64,000 bases of DNA from Gilliamella sp. ESL0441 (GTDB lineage: Bacteria > Pseudomonadota > Gammaproteobacteria > Enterobacterales > Orbaceae). The stretch spans positions 806,001-870,000 of the forward strand of contig NZ_CP048264.1 of NCBI RefSeq assembly GCF_019469185.1. Direction: 5' to 3'. Position 1 is the first letter of the stretch; the number at the start of each line of letters is the position of its first letter. The notes below the pieces were generated by a model that saw nothing but the letters and a program-made list of their open reading frames with translations, made no database searches and was not told the origin of the DNA. Shown here in pieces: positions 18,306-27,569 of the stretch. The translations under genes and the position numbers were made by a program.

Positions 18306-18333
18306 TTGCACGATTAGGGCTATCGTGTAATAT
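18306..18333 (+). promoter_or_regulatory. probable sigma70 promoter of lptM-lysA
   Basis: TTGCAC (18306-18311), 16 bases, TAATAT (18328-18333), placed 39 bases upstream of the lptM start. The hexamers are near consensus; the assignment rests on position and match only. Confidence 0.45.
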
Positions 18334-18372
18334 AGTCGTTATCATAAAAATCTAGAATATTGTGAATATTAT

Positions 18373-18540
18373 ATGAAATCATTAATAAAATTACTTTCGA
18401 TGTTTTTGCTCATTCTATCTATTGTGGGGTGCGGTCTAAAAGGGCCTTTATATCATCCTACAGAAGCATCCAATAATCAAACAGACCAAACAACTATGAA
18501 TAGTTTGAATCAAGAACAAATAATAAATAAAGTTGCTTAA
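18373..18540 (+). CDS. lptM: LPS-assembly lipoprotein LptM (YifL)
   Basis: A 55-residue lipoprotein. It has a signal peptide ending in the lipobox IVGC (Cys20), directly followed by GLKGPLY, the family hallmark, then a polar Asn/Gln-rich tail. LptM was recently shown in E. coli to stabilise the LptDE lipopolysaccharide translocon and assist its disulfide maturation. As in E. coli it lies at the head of the dapF-xerC region, but here lysA is inserted directly after it (15 bases). Confidence 0.88.
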   Translation: MKSLIKLLSMFLLILSIVGCGLKGPLYHPTEASNNQTDQTTMNSLNQEQIINKVA

Positions 18541-18555
18541 GTTAGGAAAGAAACA

Positions 18556-19809
18556 ATGAATTTTTTGCATTATCAAAATGGTCATTTATTGGCTGATCAA
18601 ATTGCTATTGATGATTTAGCCAAACAATATGGTACCCCTTTATATGTCTATTCTGCTGACTATATCACTCAGCAGTTTTTAGCTTACAAGCATGCACTTA
18701 CTCATCGTAAACACTTAATTTGTTATGCGGTCAAAGCGAATAGTAACTTAGCGGTATTACAGTTGTTAGTTAAGTTAGGTTCAGGGTTTGATATTGTTTC
18801 ACAAGGTGAGCTAGAACGAGTACTCAAAGCGGGTGCAGATCCCAAAAAAGTTGTCTTTTCGGGCGTGGCGAAATCCATTGTCGAAATTGAACGAGCCTTA
18901 CAAGTAGGTATAAAATGCTTCAATGTTGAATCAGAAGCAGAATTATATCGAATCAATGATATTGCAAAACGTCTTGGTAAAGTCGCTGCTATATCTTTAA
19001 GAATTAATCCCGATGTTGATGCAAAAACGCATCCGTATATTTCAACCGGTTTACGAGAAAACAAATTTGGTATTAGTTACCAATTAGCGATTGAGGTGTA
19101 CCGTCAAGCAAAAGCATTATCCAATATTAACATTGTTGGTATTGATTGTCATATCGGCTCGCAACTCACCGAGTTATCGCCGTTTTTGGATGCCGCTGAA
19201 CGTATACTTTTATTAGTCGATAAATTAAAATCAGAAAATATTCAGATACAACATATTGATCTAGGTGGCGGGTTAGGCGTTTGTTATGATGATGAGCAAC
19301 CACCAACGGCATCGCTACTGGTGACTGAATTATTGAAAAAATTAGCGCATTATCCAGATCTCGAAGTAATATTTGAACCGGGGCGTTCAATAGTGGCTAA
19401 TGCAGGTTTACTCATTACGAAAGTGGAATACACTAAACATCAAGATGATAACCATTTTGCAATAGTCGATGCGGGGATGAATGATTTAATTCGTCCAGCG
19501 CTTTATGAAGCTTGGATGCGTATATTACCCGAAAAAGAGCAACAAGCGGAAGATAAAACCTTTATATACAACGTTGTTGGGCCGATTTGTGAATCAAGTG
19601 ATGTACTTGCTTATCAACGTGAGCTATCTGTCAAACAAGATGATTTAGTCGTGATATGTAGCGCAGGTGCTTATGGGTTTAGCATGGCTTCAAATTACAA
19701 CAGCCATCCTCGCCCAGCAGAAGTGATGCTGATTGATCAACAACAGCATAAGTTGATTCGTCAACGCGAAACGTTTGACGACTTATGGCGTGGAGAACAC
19801 GTGTTTTAG
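18556..19809 (+). CDS. lysA: diaminopimelate decarboxylase
   Basis: PLP enzyme that decarboxylates meso-diaminopimelate to L-lysine, the last step of lysine synthesis. The 417 residues have the PLP lysine Lys60 in CYAVKANSN, the HIGSQ motif, glycine-rich GGGLGV, EPGR and the C-terminal active-site CESSD. The sequence resembles the widespread Pseudomonas/Haemophilus type more than E. coli LysA. The lptM-lysA-dapF order puts two adjacent steps of lysine and peptidoglycan-precursor synthesis together. Confidence 0.95.
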   Translation: MNFLHYQNGHLLADQIAIDDLAKQYGTPLYVYSADYITQQFLAYKHALTHRKHLICYAVKANSNLAVLQLLVKLGSGFDIVSQGELERVLKAGADPKKVVFSGVAKSIVEIERALQVGIKCFNVESEAELYRINDIAKRLGKVAAISLRINPDVDAKTHPYISTGLRENKFGISYQLAIEVYRQAKALSNINIVGIDCHIGSQLTELSPFLDAAERILLLVDKLKSENIQIQHIDLGGGLGVCYDDEQPPTASLLVTELLKKLAHYPDLEVIFEPGRSIVANAGLLITKVEYTKHQDDNHFAIVDAGMNDLIRPALYEAWMRILPEKEQQAEDKTFIYNVVGPICESSDVLAYQRELSVKQDDLVVICSAGAYGFSMASNYNSHPRPAEVMLIDQQQHKLIRQRETFDDLWRGEHVF

Positions 19810-19951
19810 CTATCCATTAATGTATAGGTTATAACTGGTTAAACAAAAATGATGAATCTTAATAAGTTGTTTATGACGTTTTTAAAATAAAACGAATCAA
19901 TAAACAGTTATTAAAGATATAGTAATCTTTGATGATAAAAGGTAGATGATG

Positions 19952-20776
19952 ATGAACTTTTCAAAAATGCATGGACTGGGAAATGACTTTATGGTTATTG
20001 ATGCGGTAACGCAAAATGTTCATCTATCTCCGGATTTAATTAAGCGTCTGGCTAATAGATATACCGGTATTGGGTTTGATCAGTTACTGATTGTTGAACC
20101 GCCTTATTCACCTGATAGCGATTTTCACTATCGTATTTTTAATTCGGACGGGACAGAAGTTCAACAATGTGGTAATGGCGCGCGCTGTTTTGCGCGTTTT
20201 GTTCGTTTGAAAGGCCTGACCAAAAAACGTGTGTTAAAAGTCAGTACCATGAAAGGGAACATTGTTTTAACCGTTAACGATGATGAAACCGTTCGAGTGA
20301 ACATGGGGGTACCTATTTTTGAGCCAAATAAGGTGCCTTTTAAAGCGATTAAAGAAGAAAAAACCTATATTATCAGAGCACAAGAACAAACCATTTTATG
20401 TGGAGTTGCCTCAATGGGTAATCCACATTGTGTAATACAAGTCGATAATATCTTAACTGCTCAAGTGAGTACGCTGGGGCCACTATTAGAGCAACACGAA
20501 CGTTTTCCTGAACGGGCAAATATTGGATTTATGCATATCATCGATCGTAACAACATCAATTTGCGCGTATTCGAACGTGGAGTCGGTGAAACCCAAGCAT
20601 GTGGGACTGGTGCGTGTGCAGCGGTCGCGGTAGGAATTAATCAAGGCTTGTTAAATCCGACTGTAAATGTCAATTTACCGGGGGGCAAATTGCTGATTGA
20701 GTGGAAAGGCGAAAATCAACCACTTTATATGACGGGGCCAGCAACACATGTTTATGATGGTTTTATCTCTTTTTAA
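19952..20776 (+). CDS. dapF: diaminopimelate epimerase
   Basis: Interconverts LL- and meso-diaminopimelate, supplying LysA and peptidoglycan synthesis. The 274 residues from the third of three consecutive ATG codons give exactly the E. coli length ([14 protein letters not shown]). Both catalytic cysteines are present: Cys73 in QQCGNGARC and Cys217 in [13 protein letters not shown] codons at 19946 and 19949 could also serve; AAAGG at 19937-19942 best fits the second or third. Confidence 0.96.
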   Translation: MNFSKMHGLGNDFMVIDAVTQNVHLSPDLIKRLANRYTGIGFDQLLIVEPPYSPDSDFHYRIFNSDGTEVQQCGNGARCFARFVRLKGLTKKRVLKVSTMKGNIVLTVNDDETVRVNMGVPIFEPNKVPFKAIKEEKTYIIRAQEQTILCGVASMGNPHCVIQVDNILTAQVSTLGPLLEQHERFPERANIGFMHIIDRNNINLRVFERGVGETQACGTGACAAVAVGINQGLLNPTVNVNLPGGKLLIEWKGENQPLYMTGPATHVYDGFISF

Positions 20777-20892
20777 ATCTAACTTATAAAAAAATTTAAT
20801 TGATTTATTTTCTAAGACAAATCAAGTTTAATAATAAAATAGAACAAATTGGTTAACTTTAATTTCTAAAAACAAATAAATAGACATTAATT

Positions 20893-21627
20893 ATGGTTGT
20901 TAAAAAAAGGCAGAATTCAAAAGCTAAAGCTATTAACCAACGATTTCAGCAGGTTAAATTAAATGATGAAGCAGTTAGCCAATTTCTAATTCAAAATCCG
21001 AATTTTTTTATTCGCAATGCTAGTCAAGTAGAGAGTATGCAAGTACCTCATCCAGTCCGTGGTGCAGTTTCCCTAACGGAGTGGCATATGGCAAGACAAC
21101 GTAATAAAATAAAACAGCTTGAATCTGAAATTACGCTGTTAATGGAACATGCTACGGCAAATGAGCAGCTGTTTAGTCAATTATTAAATCTTCAGATTCA
21201 ATTGATTCAAGCATCTGACCCTAATGAATTAGTGCAATTACTTAGTTTATGGGCAAAATCGTTGGGATTAAATGGAGCATATCTTTATCTCTTTGACGAT
21301 AAATGGTTATTAAGTGCACCATCAAATTATCATCATTTAGCGTTAAATGCTTCCCAATTCGATTTTATTCGTGTCCGGCATTTGCAATATAGCTATCAAT
21401 ATTTAGGTACTTTAAATGCAACTGAATTAGATTTCTTAATACCTGAACGTAACAATGTCGGTTCGGTTGCTTTATCATTGTTAGGGAAATTTGGCGACTT
21501 AGGCATATTAATATTTACTAGTGCTAATCCACATCATTATCAATCTGGACAAGGGACACTTTTATTAGAAAAAATAAGTGAAGTATTGCCAATATTGATT
21601 GAAAGGTGGATTATGCGAAGAAGATAA
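20893..21627 (+). CDS. yigA: DUF484 family protein (YigA-like)
   Basis: 244 residues of the DUF484 family. It has an N-terminal helical section (about 1-60), a coiled-coil stretch (about 65-100, MARQRNKIKQLESEITLLMEHA) and a GAF-like C-terminal domain (about 105-240). The function is unknown in the literature I can recall. The gene is almost always between dapF and xerC, as here. It begins 116 bases after dapF and ends 9 bases before xerC. Confidence 0.88.
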   Translation: MVVKKRQNSKAKAINQRFQQVKLNDEAVSQFLIQNPNFFIRNASQVESMQVPHPVRGAVSLTEWHMARQRNKIKQLESEITLLMEHATANEQLFSQLLNLQIQLIQASDPNELVQLLSLWAKSLGLNGAYLYLFDDKWLLSAPSNYHHLALNASQFDFIRVRHLQYSYQYLGTLNATELDFLIPERNNVGSVALSLLGKFGDLGILIFTSANPHHYQSGQGTLLLEKISEVLPILIERWIMRRR

Positions 21628-21636
21628 GGACAACTA

Positions 21637-22560
21637 ATGAATAATCCTAATCAAGAGCATATTGCATTATTAACTAAGCCAGTTGAACAATTTTTAAATT
21701 ACTTAAAATCCGAAAGACAACTCAGTTTAAACACGCAAATCAATTATCGACGTCAACTCTATGCCATTATTGAATTAGCAAAAACAGCAGAAATATTCAA
21801 TTGGCAAGATCTCGATTCGTCAGCGGTTCGTTTATTAATCGGCAGAAGTAAACAAGCAGGTTTACAAGCAAGAAGCTTGTCATTAAGGTTATCGGCATTA
21901 CGAAGTTTTTGTGATTGGATGGTTAAAAATGGGTTAATGAAGGCTAATCCTGCTCGTGGCGTGTTAAATCCCAAAGTAGGGCAACATCTTCCCAAAAATA
22001 TCGATATTGATGAAATTAATCAATTGCTTAATATTGAGTATAATGATCCTTTATCTGTCCGTGATCGAGCAATGCTTGAAGTTATGTACGGTTCAGGTCT
22101 TCGTCTTTCTGAATTAGTCAATATTAATTGCCGAGAATTGAACTTAATCGATGGTGAAATACGTGTGATAGGGAAAGGTAATAAAGAACGAAAACTACCA
22201 CTTGGCAGAGAATCGATTAAATGGATTAAACATTGGTTATCAATGAGAGATTTTTTAGAGCCTCAAGATGATGCTTTATTTATATCAAAATTGGGGCGTC
22301 GAATTTCACCAAGAAATGTTGAAAAAAGATTCGCAGAGTGGGGAATCAAGCAGGGATTAAGTTCGCATATTCATCCGCATAAATTGCGTCACTCTTTTGC
22401 GACCCATATGTTAGAATCCAGTCGAGATTTGCGTGCGGTGCAAGAGTTACTCGGACATGCCGATTTGTCAACCACTCAAGTTTATACTCACCTTGATTTT
22501 TCACATTTATCAGATGTTTATGATTCTGCACATCCAAGAGCAAAAAGAGGAAGAAAGTAA
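21637..22560 (+). CDS. xerC: site-specific tyrosine recombinase XerC
   Basis: With XerD it resolves chromosome dimers at dif, under FtsK control. The 307 residues contain an N-terminal SAM-like core-binding domain (about 10-95) and the catalytic domain with the full set of residues: Arg156 (GSGLRLSE), Lys180 (GKGNKERK), His248, Arg251 ([10 protein letters not shown]), His274 (LLGHADL) and the nucleophile Tyr283 (TQVYTHLDF). It overlaps yigB by one base (TAATG). The location in the dapF-yigA-xerC-yigB block identifies XerC rather than XerD or an integrase. Confidence 0.96.
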   Translation: MNNPNQEHIALLTKPVEQFLNYLKSERQLSLNTQINYRRQLYAIIELAKTAEIFNWQDLDSSAVRLLIGRSKQAGLQARSLSLRLSALRSFCDWMVKNGLMKANPARGVLNPKVGQHLPKNIDIDEINQLLNIEYNDPLSVRDRAMLEVMYGSGLRLSELVNINCRELNLIDGEIRVIGKGNKERKLPLGRESIKWIKHWLSMRDFLEPQDDALFISKLGRRISPRNVEKRFAEWGIKQGLSSHIHPHKLRHSFATHMLESSRDLRAVQELLGHADLSTTQVYTHLDFSHLSDVYDSAHPRAKRGRK

Positions 22561-23273
22561 TGCGTTTTTACCGATCAATTAACCGCATTCAAGCGATGAC
22601 ATTTGATCTTGATGATACGTTATATGACAACAGCATGATTGTTGAAAGAGCTGAAGATGAAATCATCAAAACACTAAGACAACATGAACAGCTAAAAAAT
22701 ATCACCTTGTCAGATCTTCATACTGAAAAACAACAGGTATTAGCTCTAAATCCCGAAATCTATCACGATGTGGTTATTTGGCGAATCGAAACGATTAAAT
22801 CTCTACTCCTTAAAATGGGGGTATCCACATTTAACATTGATGATATCGTTCAGCAATCTATGGCGTGCTTTAACTTTTGGCGTCATAAAATGCAAATCTC
22901 TGAATCAACGCATCAATTATTGGCAACACTTGCCAGTAAAATACCCTTAGCGGTGATCACCAATGGCAATGTGGATATTCATAAAATAGGATTAAGTGAT
23001 TACTTTCAATTTTCACTGCGGGGTGGGGCGGATGGTCGTTCTAAACCTTTTCCTGAGATATTCAATTTGGCCGTTAACAAGTTAGCCGTACCAGCAAAGC
23101 ACGTTTTACATATCGGTGATAATCTATTAACAGATGTTAACGGCGCAGTAAATAATGGTTTATTAGCTTGTTGGATTAATATTTATGGGCAAGATATTTA
23201 TCATCTTGGTGATGCCAGATGTTTGCCGCATATTGAAATCAATCATTTATCAGAACTGGATAATCTGCTATAA
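22560..23273 (+). CDS. yigB: HAD phosphatase YigB (FMN/5-amino-6-(5-phosphoribitylamino)uracil phosphatase type)
   Basis: HAD-superfamily hydrolase of 237 residues. Motif I is FDLDDTLYDN (nucleophile Asp16, acid/base Asp18); motif II is VITNGN; motif III Lys lies in GRSKPFPEIF; motif IV is HIGDNLLTDVNGA. E. coli YigB dephosphorylates FMN and the riboflavin intermediate 5-amino-6-(5-phospho-D-ribitylamino)uracil; the same is likely here. It is translationally coupled to xerC through TAATG. Confidence 0.92.
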   Translation: MRFYRSINRIQAMTFDLDDTLYDNSMIVERAEDEIIKTLRQHEQLKNITLSDLHTEKQQVLALNPEIYHDVVIWRIETIKSLLLKMGVSTFNIDDIVQQSMACFNFWRHKMQISESTHQLLATLASKIPLAVITNGNVDIHKIGLSDYFQFSLRGGADGRSKPFPEIFNLAVNKLAVPAKHVLHIGDNLLTDVNGAVNNGLLACWINIYGQDIYHLGDARCLPHIEINHLSELDNLL

Positions 23274-23285
23274 TTTATTTTAAAT

Positions 23286-23301
23286 ATGTATAAATAGACA
23301 G
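23286..23301 (+). promoter_or_regulatory. LexA-box-like palindrome upstream of uvrD
   Basis: ATGT-N8-ACAG differs from the enterobacterial SOS consensus CTGT-N8-ACAG at one position. E. coli uvrD is LexA-controlled, so the match makes sense, but it lies about 164 bases ahead of the chosen start and such matches occur by chance in AT-rich DNA. Confidence 0.35.
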
Positions 23302-23464
23302 TAAGCTACACGATCATCATCAATTGCTTTAAAATTACGCCTATCTTTACATCCTTTTTGATGACAACCTAAGCACGACAGATTAACTGAAAAGAATTGA
23401 TTGATATTAGGTTTAAATTCAAAACCTATCAAGAATTGCTATGATTACTACAGGTTTTAACATA

Positions 23465-25693
23465 ATGGAAAAAAAACAATCATTATTAGACGACCTTAAT
23501 ACCGAACAGAAAGATGCGGTGACCACCGATAATCAATACACCATTGTGCTTGCCGGTGCTGGTAGTGGAAAAACACGGGTACTCGTTCATCGTATTGCAT
23601 GGCTTTGTATTGAAAAACATTATTCGCCTCATTCCATTTTTGCCGTTACATTCACCAATAAAGCTGCGGCTGAAATGCAAGAGCGTATACAACATCTCAT
23701 TGGTGAAGGTTATTTTAATGGTATGTGGGTTGGAACATTTCATGGATTAACCCACCGTTTATTACGCATGTTCTCTCAGCAAGCTAAATTACCATCCAAT
23801 TTTCAATTGATCGATACTGAAGATCAGATCCGCCTTATTAAACGGATTTTTCGTGAATTAAAAATTGATGAAAAACAGTGGTCAGCAAAAGAGTGTGCAA
23901 GTTTTATTTCTAATCAAAAAGAGAAAGGCTTACGCGCTAAAGATCTGATACCTGAAGATCCTAAGCAGATAATGTGGCAGACCATCTATAATGACTATCA
24001 AGCAATTTGTGACAGAGTTGGCTATGTTGATTTTTCGGAGCTTATTTTACGTGCTTATGAATTATTGTGCAGTGACAAAGATGTATTAAGTTACTGTCAA
24101 CATCGTTTTTCAAATATTTTAATTGATGAATTCCAAGATACGAATCATATTCAATATTGTTTAGTAAAAAAATTAGCCGGTACAACAGCTAATGTCATGA
24201 TTGTTGGCGATGATGACCAATCAATTTATAGTTGGCGTGGTGCGAATGCTGATAATTTACAACTCTTTATTAATGATTTTCCAGAAACCGAAATTATTCG
24301 ATTAGAGCAAAATTATCGTTCAACCAGTACGATTTTAGATGCCGCTAATAAACTTATTGCTAAAAATCAGAATCGATTAGGTAAGAATTTGTGGACAGAT
24401 CGCAGTGAAGGCGAAAAGATTTCTCTCTATGTCGGTTTCAATGATATTGATGAAGCCAGATTTGTTATTGGGCAGATAAAAAAACACCATGATGCTGGTG
24501 AAAAATATTCCAGTTGTGCCATTTTATACCGCAATAACGTGCAGTCTCGACTTTTTGAAGACACACTATTACAAGCAGGTTTACCTTACCAGATTTATGG
24601 GTCGATTCGGTTTTATGAACGGCAAGAAGTCAAGTTAGCACTTGCTTATTTACGGCTTCTACATGATCACGATAACGATATGGCATTTGAAGCAACGGTG
24701 AATACACCAACGCGGGGTATCGGTAATGTGACCCTTGATAAAATCAGATTAACAGCCAAACAAAATAATATTTCATTATGGAATGCGTGCTTGATGTTAA
24801 TTCAAATGAATGGATTAACTGAACGGCAGCGATCTGGGGTAAGCCGTTTTCTTGAACTTATGGGATCAATTTATGATGAAGTCGCACAAATACCGTTTTA
24901 TCAACAACTTGATTTCCTAATCAAATCGTCAGGAATCCAACAAATGTATGAGCAAGAGCCAGGCATTAAAGGACAATCTCGACTTGAAAATCTTGAAGAG
25001 TTAGTGTCGGCAGCTGAACAGTTTTATCGTAATAATGAAAATACCGTGATTGAAGATAGTGAAACCGGTCAGACCTTAACCGTGCTTGAATCATTTTTAG
25101 CTTATACATCGTTAGAAAGCCGAGATGTGTTAAAAGAACAAGATTCTGTTCAATTGATGACATTACATGCCGCAAAAGGACTTGAATTTGATAATGTCTT
25201 TATTGTGGGGCTTGAGGAAGGGCTGTTTCCAGCACAGCGTTCAGCACTAGACATTGACAGAATGGAAGAAGAAAGGCGTCTCGCTTATGTCGGTATTACA
25301 CGAGCACGCAAGCATTTAACCTTATCGTTATGTGAATTAAGACGCCTTTATGGTCGTGAAGAACGTAACTTACCTTCTCGTTTTTTAGCTGAATTGCCAA
25401 TCGAAAGATTAAATGAAATCAGTTATCGTGGATTCTTTGCACCACCAGAAGGTCAATCAGCTCAAATCCGTCAAGAAAAGCAGTTTCAACAGAATCGTAG
25501 ACAATCTTATCTGGATAAAAGTCGCGAAAGTGATGGATATACCTTAGGTAGAAAAGTTAAACATCATCGTTTTGGTGAAGGTACAATAATCAATCTTGAT
25601 GGTGAAGGTGATCACCGACGTGTTCAAATCGCTTTTGTTAACGAAGGAATCAAATGGCTTGTCATTAAGTTAGCTAATTTAACCTTGCTTTAA
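23465..25693 (+). CDS. uvrD: DNA helicase II UvrD
   Basis: 3'-5' superfamily I helicase for nucleotide excision and mismatch repair. The 742 residues begin at the ATG at 23465 (MEKKQSLLDD); an in-frame ATG at 23441 lacks a ribosome binding site. Motifs: Walker A GAGSGKT (31-37), TFTNKAA, LIDEFQDTN, GDDDQSIYSWRGA, QNYRS, MTLHAAKGLEF and VGITRARKHL. The C-terminal Tudor-like RNA-polymerase-binding module (GRKVKHHRFGEGTI) supports UvrD over Rep. It closes the lptM-to-uvrD block. Confidence 0.96.
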   Translation: MEKKQSLLDDLNTEQKDAVTTDNQYTIVLAGAGSGKTRVLVHRIAWLCIEKHYSPHSIFAVTFTNKAAAEMQERIQHLIGEGYFNGMWVGTFHGLTHRLLRMFSQQAKLPSNFQLIDTEDQIRLIKRIFRELKIDEKQWSAKECASFISNQKEKGLRAKDLIPEDPKQIMWQTIYNDYQAICDRVGYVDFSELILRAYELLCSDKDVLSYCQHRFSNILIDEFQDTNHIQYCLVKKLAGTTANVMIVGDDDQSIYSWRGANADNLQLFINDFPETEIIRLEQNYRSTSTILDAANKLIAKNQNRLGKNLWTDRSEGEKISLYVGFNDIDEARFVIGQIKKHHDAGEKYSSCAILYRNNVQSRLFEDTLLQAGLPYQIYGSIRFYERQEVKLALAYLRLLHDHDNDMAFEATVNTPTRGIGNVTLDKIRLTAKQNNISLWNACLMLIQMNGLTERQRSGVSRFLELMGSIYDEVAQIPFYQQLDFLIKSSGIQQMYEQEPGIKGQSRLENLEELVSAAEQFYRNNENTVIEDSETGQTLTVLESFLAYTSLESRDVLKEQDSVQLMTLHAAKGLEFDNVFIVGLEEGLFPAQRSALDIDRMEEERRLAYVGITRARKHLTLSLCELRRLYGREERNLPSRFLAELPIERLNEISYRGFFAPPEGQSAQIRQEKQFQQNRRQSYLDKSRESDGYTLGRKVKHHRFGEGTIINLDGEGDHRRVQIAFVNEGIKWLVIKLANLTLL

Positions 25694-25733
25694 TTGGATG
25701 TTTGCGATTACCGCTAATTGCTATGAATAGAAG

Positions 25734-25763
25734 GGATCCATATTATCAATATCGATCCTTTTT
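25734..25763. terminator. intrinsic terminator between uvrD and cyaY
   Basis: GGATC (25734-25738) and GATCC (25754-25758) enclose a second pairing ATATT/AATAT, followed by TTTTT. It ends uvrD and may also serve cyaY from the other side. Confidence 0.7.
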
Positions 25764-25781
25764 AGCTGTATTAAATGAGTT

Positions 25782-26090
25782 TTAATTTGATTGTTCTGCT
25801 ACCGAGTCGGAAAAAACAGTTTTAAAATTTTGGTTAGTACGGCTACATATCCATTGATCATCAATATAATCAAAATGATATCCTTGTTTAGAGGTTGCTA
25901 ACCAGACTTGATATAACGGTTCTTGTGTATTTACTATGATTTTACTACTGTTTGGAAAGCTAATAGTAATCACATTTCCATTTGTTTCATAATCGATATC
26001 AATGTCATGCTCTTCTGAATAATCATCCAGGTAAATTTCAATATTATTAAATAATTGTTCGGTTAATGTTCGAAATTGTGTAATGTTCAT
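25782..26090 (-). CDS. cyaY: frataxin-like iron-sulfur assembly protein CyaY
   Basis: 102-residue bacterial frataxin that binds iron and tunes the IscS/IscU cluster machinery. It has the family alpha-beta layout: acidic first helix (NNIEIYLDDYSEEHDIDIDYE), then GNVITISFPNSSKIIVNTQEPLYQVWLA and YHFDYIDDQWIC. In E. coli cyaY lies next to lptM/dapF; here it is at the far end of that block, convergent to uvrD. Confidence 0.94.
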   Translation of the reverse strand: MNITQFRTLTEQLFNNIEIYLDDYSEEHDIDIDYETNGNVITISFPNSSKIIVNTQEPLYQVWLATSKQGYHFDYIDDQWICSRTNQNFKTVFSDSVAEQSN

Positions 26091-26145
26091 TTAGCTTTAA
26101 TCATTTCAAGATAGGGAATGTCACGATATTAGCATAAAGCCCCGA

Positions 26146-26178
26146 TGTCTGCTACTTAATGAAGTATTGCAGCAGACA
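26146..26178 (-). terminator. hairpin downstream of the secreted-protein gene
   Basis: TGTCTGCT (26146-26153) and AGCAGACA (26171-26178) pair perfectly, and the flanking GCC and GGC bases can extend the stem. It lies 11 bases past the stop of the minus-strand gene at 26189, but without a clear T-run. Confidence 0.45.
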
Positions 26179-26188
26179 ACATTGGCTG

Positions 26189-26704
26189 TTATTCATTTAT
26201 AAGCGGTAAGGAACAAGCAATAATTAGAAAAACACGTTGATTTGTTCCCAGCGTCGTTGATTGCCAGCGGTTAATAGCTTGATGACTATAAATCAACTTT
26301 CCGTCTCCAAAATAGTTTGCATAATATTGTGACTTACCATTAGCAATTTCCATGTTATCGCAATTAGCATATTGTTCAATTACTTCAGAATGATACGGGA
26401 TATGTGAGTCATCATTTGTTGCATGATTTAATGCAGGAATATAATTAATTACTTTATCAAACACACGAATATTTTTGTTATAAGGATGCAATTTAACAGA
26501 ACTTTTATTAATAAAAGCGTAGCCGATTGAATTATTTTCATAGCTTTTATAAATTGGAATAAATTGTTCACCAATACTGGAATTTTTCAACTTCTCATAT
26601 TCTTTATTCATATCAACTTTAGTTTCAGCTTTTGATTTTGTTAGATCCGGTTCACTAAGTACTGAAAAAGTAAAAAGAAATAATAATAATCCTAATTTTT
26701 TCAT
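26189..26704 (-). CDS. secreted protein of unknown function (surface-adhesin-E-like layout)
   Basis: 171 residues from the ATG at 26704. The N-terminus is a signal peptide (MKKLGLLLFLFTFSVLS), so the product is exported. The mature part has short beta-strand-like stretches and two cysteines, in YANCDNMEI and at the end in LIIACSL. The arrangement of a tested aromatic start, an N-C-x-N segment, a Y...G-D-G-K turn and a terminal Cys recalls the small Adhesin_E-like domain; this is a weak resemblance by eye. AGGAG lies about 12 bases upstream. It begins 19 bases after the next upstream gene's stop codon, so the pair is an operon. Confidence 0.6.
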   Translation of the reverse strand: MKKLGLLLFLFTFSVLSEPDLTKSKAETKVDMNKEYEKLKNSSIGEQFIPIYKSYENNSIGYAFINKSSVKLHPYNKNIRVFDKVINYIPALNHATNDDSHIPYHSEVIEQYANCDNMEIANGKSQYYANYFGDGKLIYSHQAINRWQSTTLGTNQRVFLIIACSLPLINE

Positions 26705-26723
26705 TTGAATTTTATCTCCTTTT

Positions 26724-27488
26724 TTAGCTTTGTTTTTGTAAGTTAATATAAACCTCATTTTGAGGTTGTTTTTTATAGTCTAACTCTTTTAGCTGTTTTA
26801 TTTTTTTTGAACTCTCTTTATGTTCATTTTCCATTTTCTTTACAATAACTTTTATATCCGGACGTATACTGTATAGAAGTGTTTTGTCTACGTCTCCTTG
26901 AAGAGAGCAAGTTAATTGACTTTGATTGTTAGGAAGTATTTCTAAAAATAGTGATTTTTCAGCACTACCAATTTTGGGAATAACATTATCGATAGAATAA
27001 GGATTATCTTGCCAACTATAAGAATGAGATTTGATTTCATAAATTTTAGCATTTGCATTATAAATGTTGGAATTGTATTTTTGCCAATTAATATTCGTTA
27101 ATGTCTTTTTCACTTCTTCAACGGAATTATCCAAAATAAATCCCCAATAATAGAATTTACCGGATGTAGCGGTCGAAATATTTAAATTTCGATAGCCTGA
27201 AACGGTTAAACCATGATATGGATAAACTTTTTTGAATGTGACCTTATTTTCTTCTCCATTTTTTATAGATTCAACTGAAATATAGGTAACATTATCTGAA
27301 GTTGTTACATCAACATAGTGATTAAATGAAATTTTATTTTCTGCTAACTTTTTAAAAAACTGTTTATCGCACTGTAAAAAAGCATCAAATACTTGATCTG
27401 TTTTTTTTAGATTCATCTCTTGCTGTGCTAATGTGATACATGAAATAAGTAATGCACCGACAAACACAGAAAGTTTTTTTAAAAGCAT
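26724..27488 (-). CDS. secreted or lipoprotein of unknown function
   Basis: 254 residues from the ATG at 27488, which has AAGGA at 7 bases; an in-frame TTG 18 bases upstream overlaps that site and is not preferred. The N-terminus is an export signal. LISC (Cys17) would fit a lipobox, but TLAQQ a few residues on would fit signal peptidase I, so the anchoring is open. The middle is beta-rich with aromatic residues (KFYYWGFILD), one Cys lies in QLTCSLQ, and the C-terminus is a charged probable coiled coil (ENEHKESSKKIKQLKELDYKK). Not recognised as a known family. It shares an operon with the smaller secreted protein downstream. Confidence 0.6.
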   Translation of the reverse strand: MLLKKLSVFVGALLISCITLAQQEMNLKKTDQVFDAFLQCDKQFFKKLAENKISFNHYVDVTTSDNVTYISVESIKNGEENKVTFKKVYPYHGLTVSGYRNLNISTATSGKFYYWGFILDNSVEEVKKTLTNINWQKYNSNIYNANAKIYEIKSHSYSWQDNPYSIDNVIPKIGSAEKSLFLEILPNNQSQLTCSLQGDVDKTLLYSIRPDIKVIVKKMENEHKESSKKIKQLKELDYKKQPQNEVYINLQKQS

Positions 27489-27569
27489 AATCGTGTCCTT
27501 GGACAAATATTTATTAAGAAATTATTATGATATTGTAAAGTACTGTAAATATTGCAGTCAATCTTTACG

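Noticed and set aside
21637..22560. Tyrosine recombinase considered as a phage or island integrase
   Set aside because: Location in dapF-yigA-xerC-yigB-uvrD and the residue set identify XerC; no att sites or phage genes nearby.
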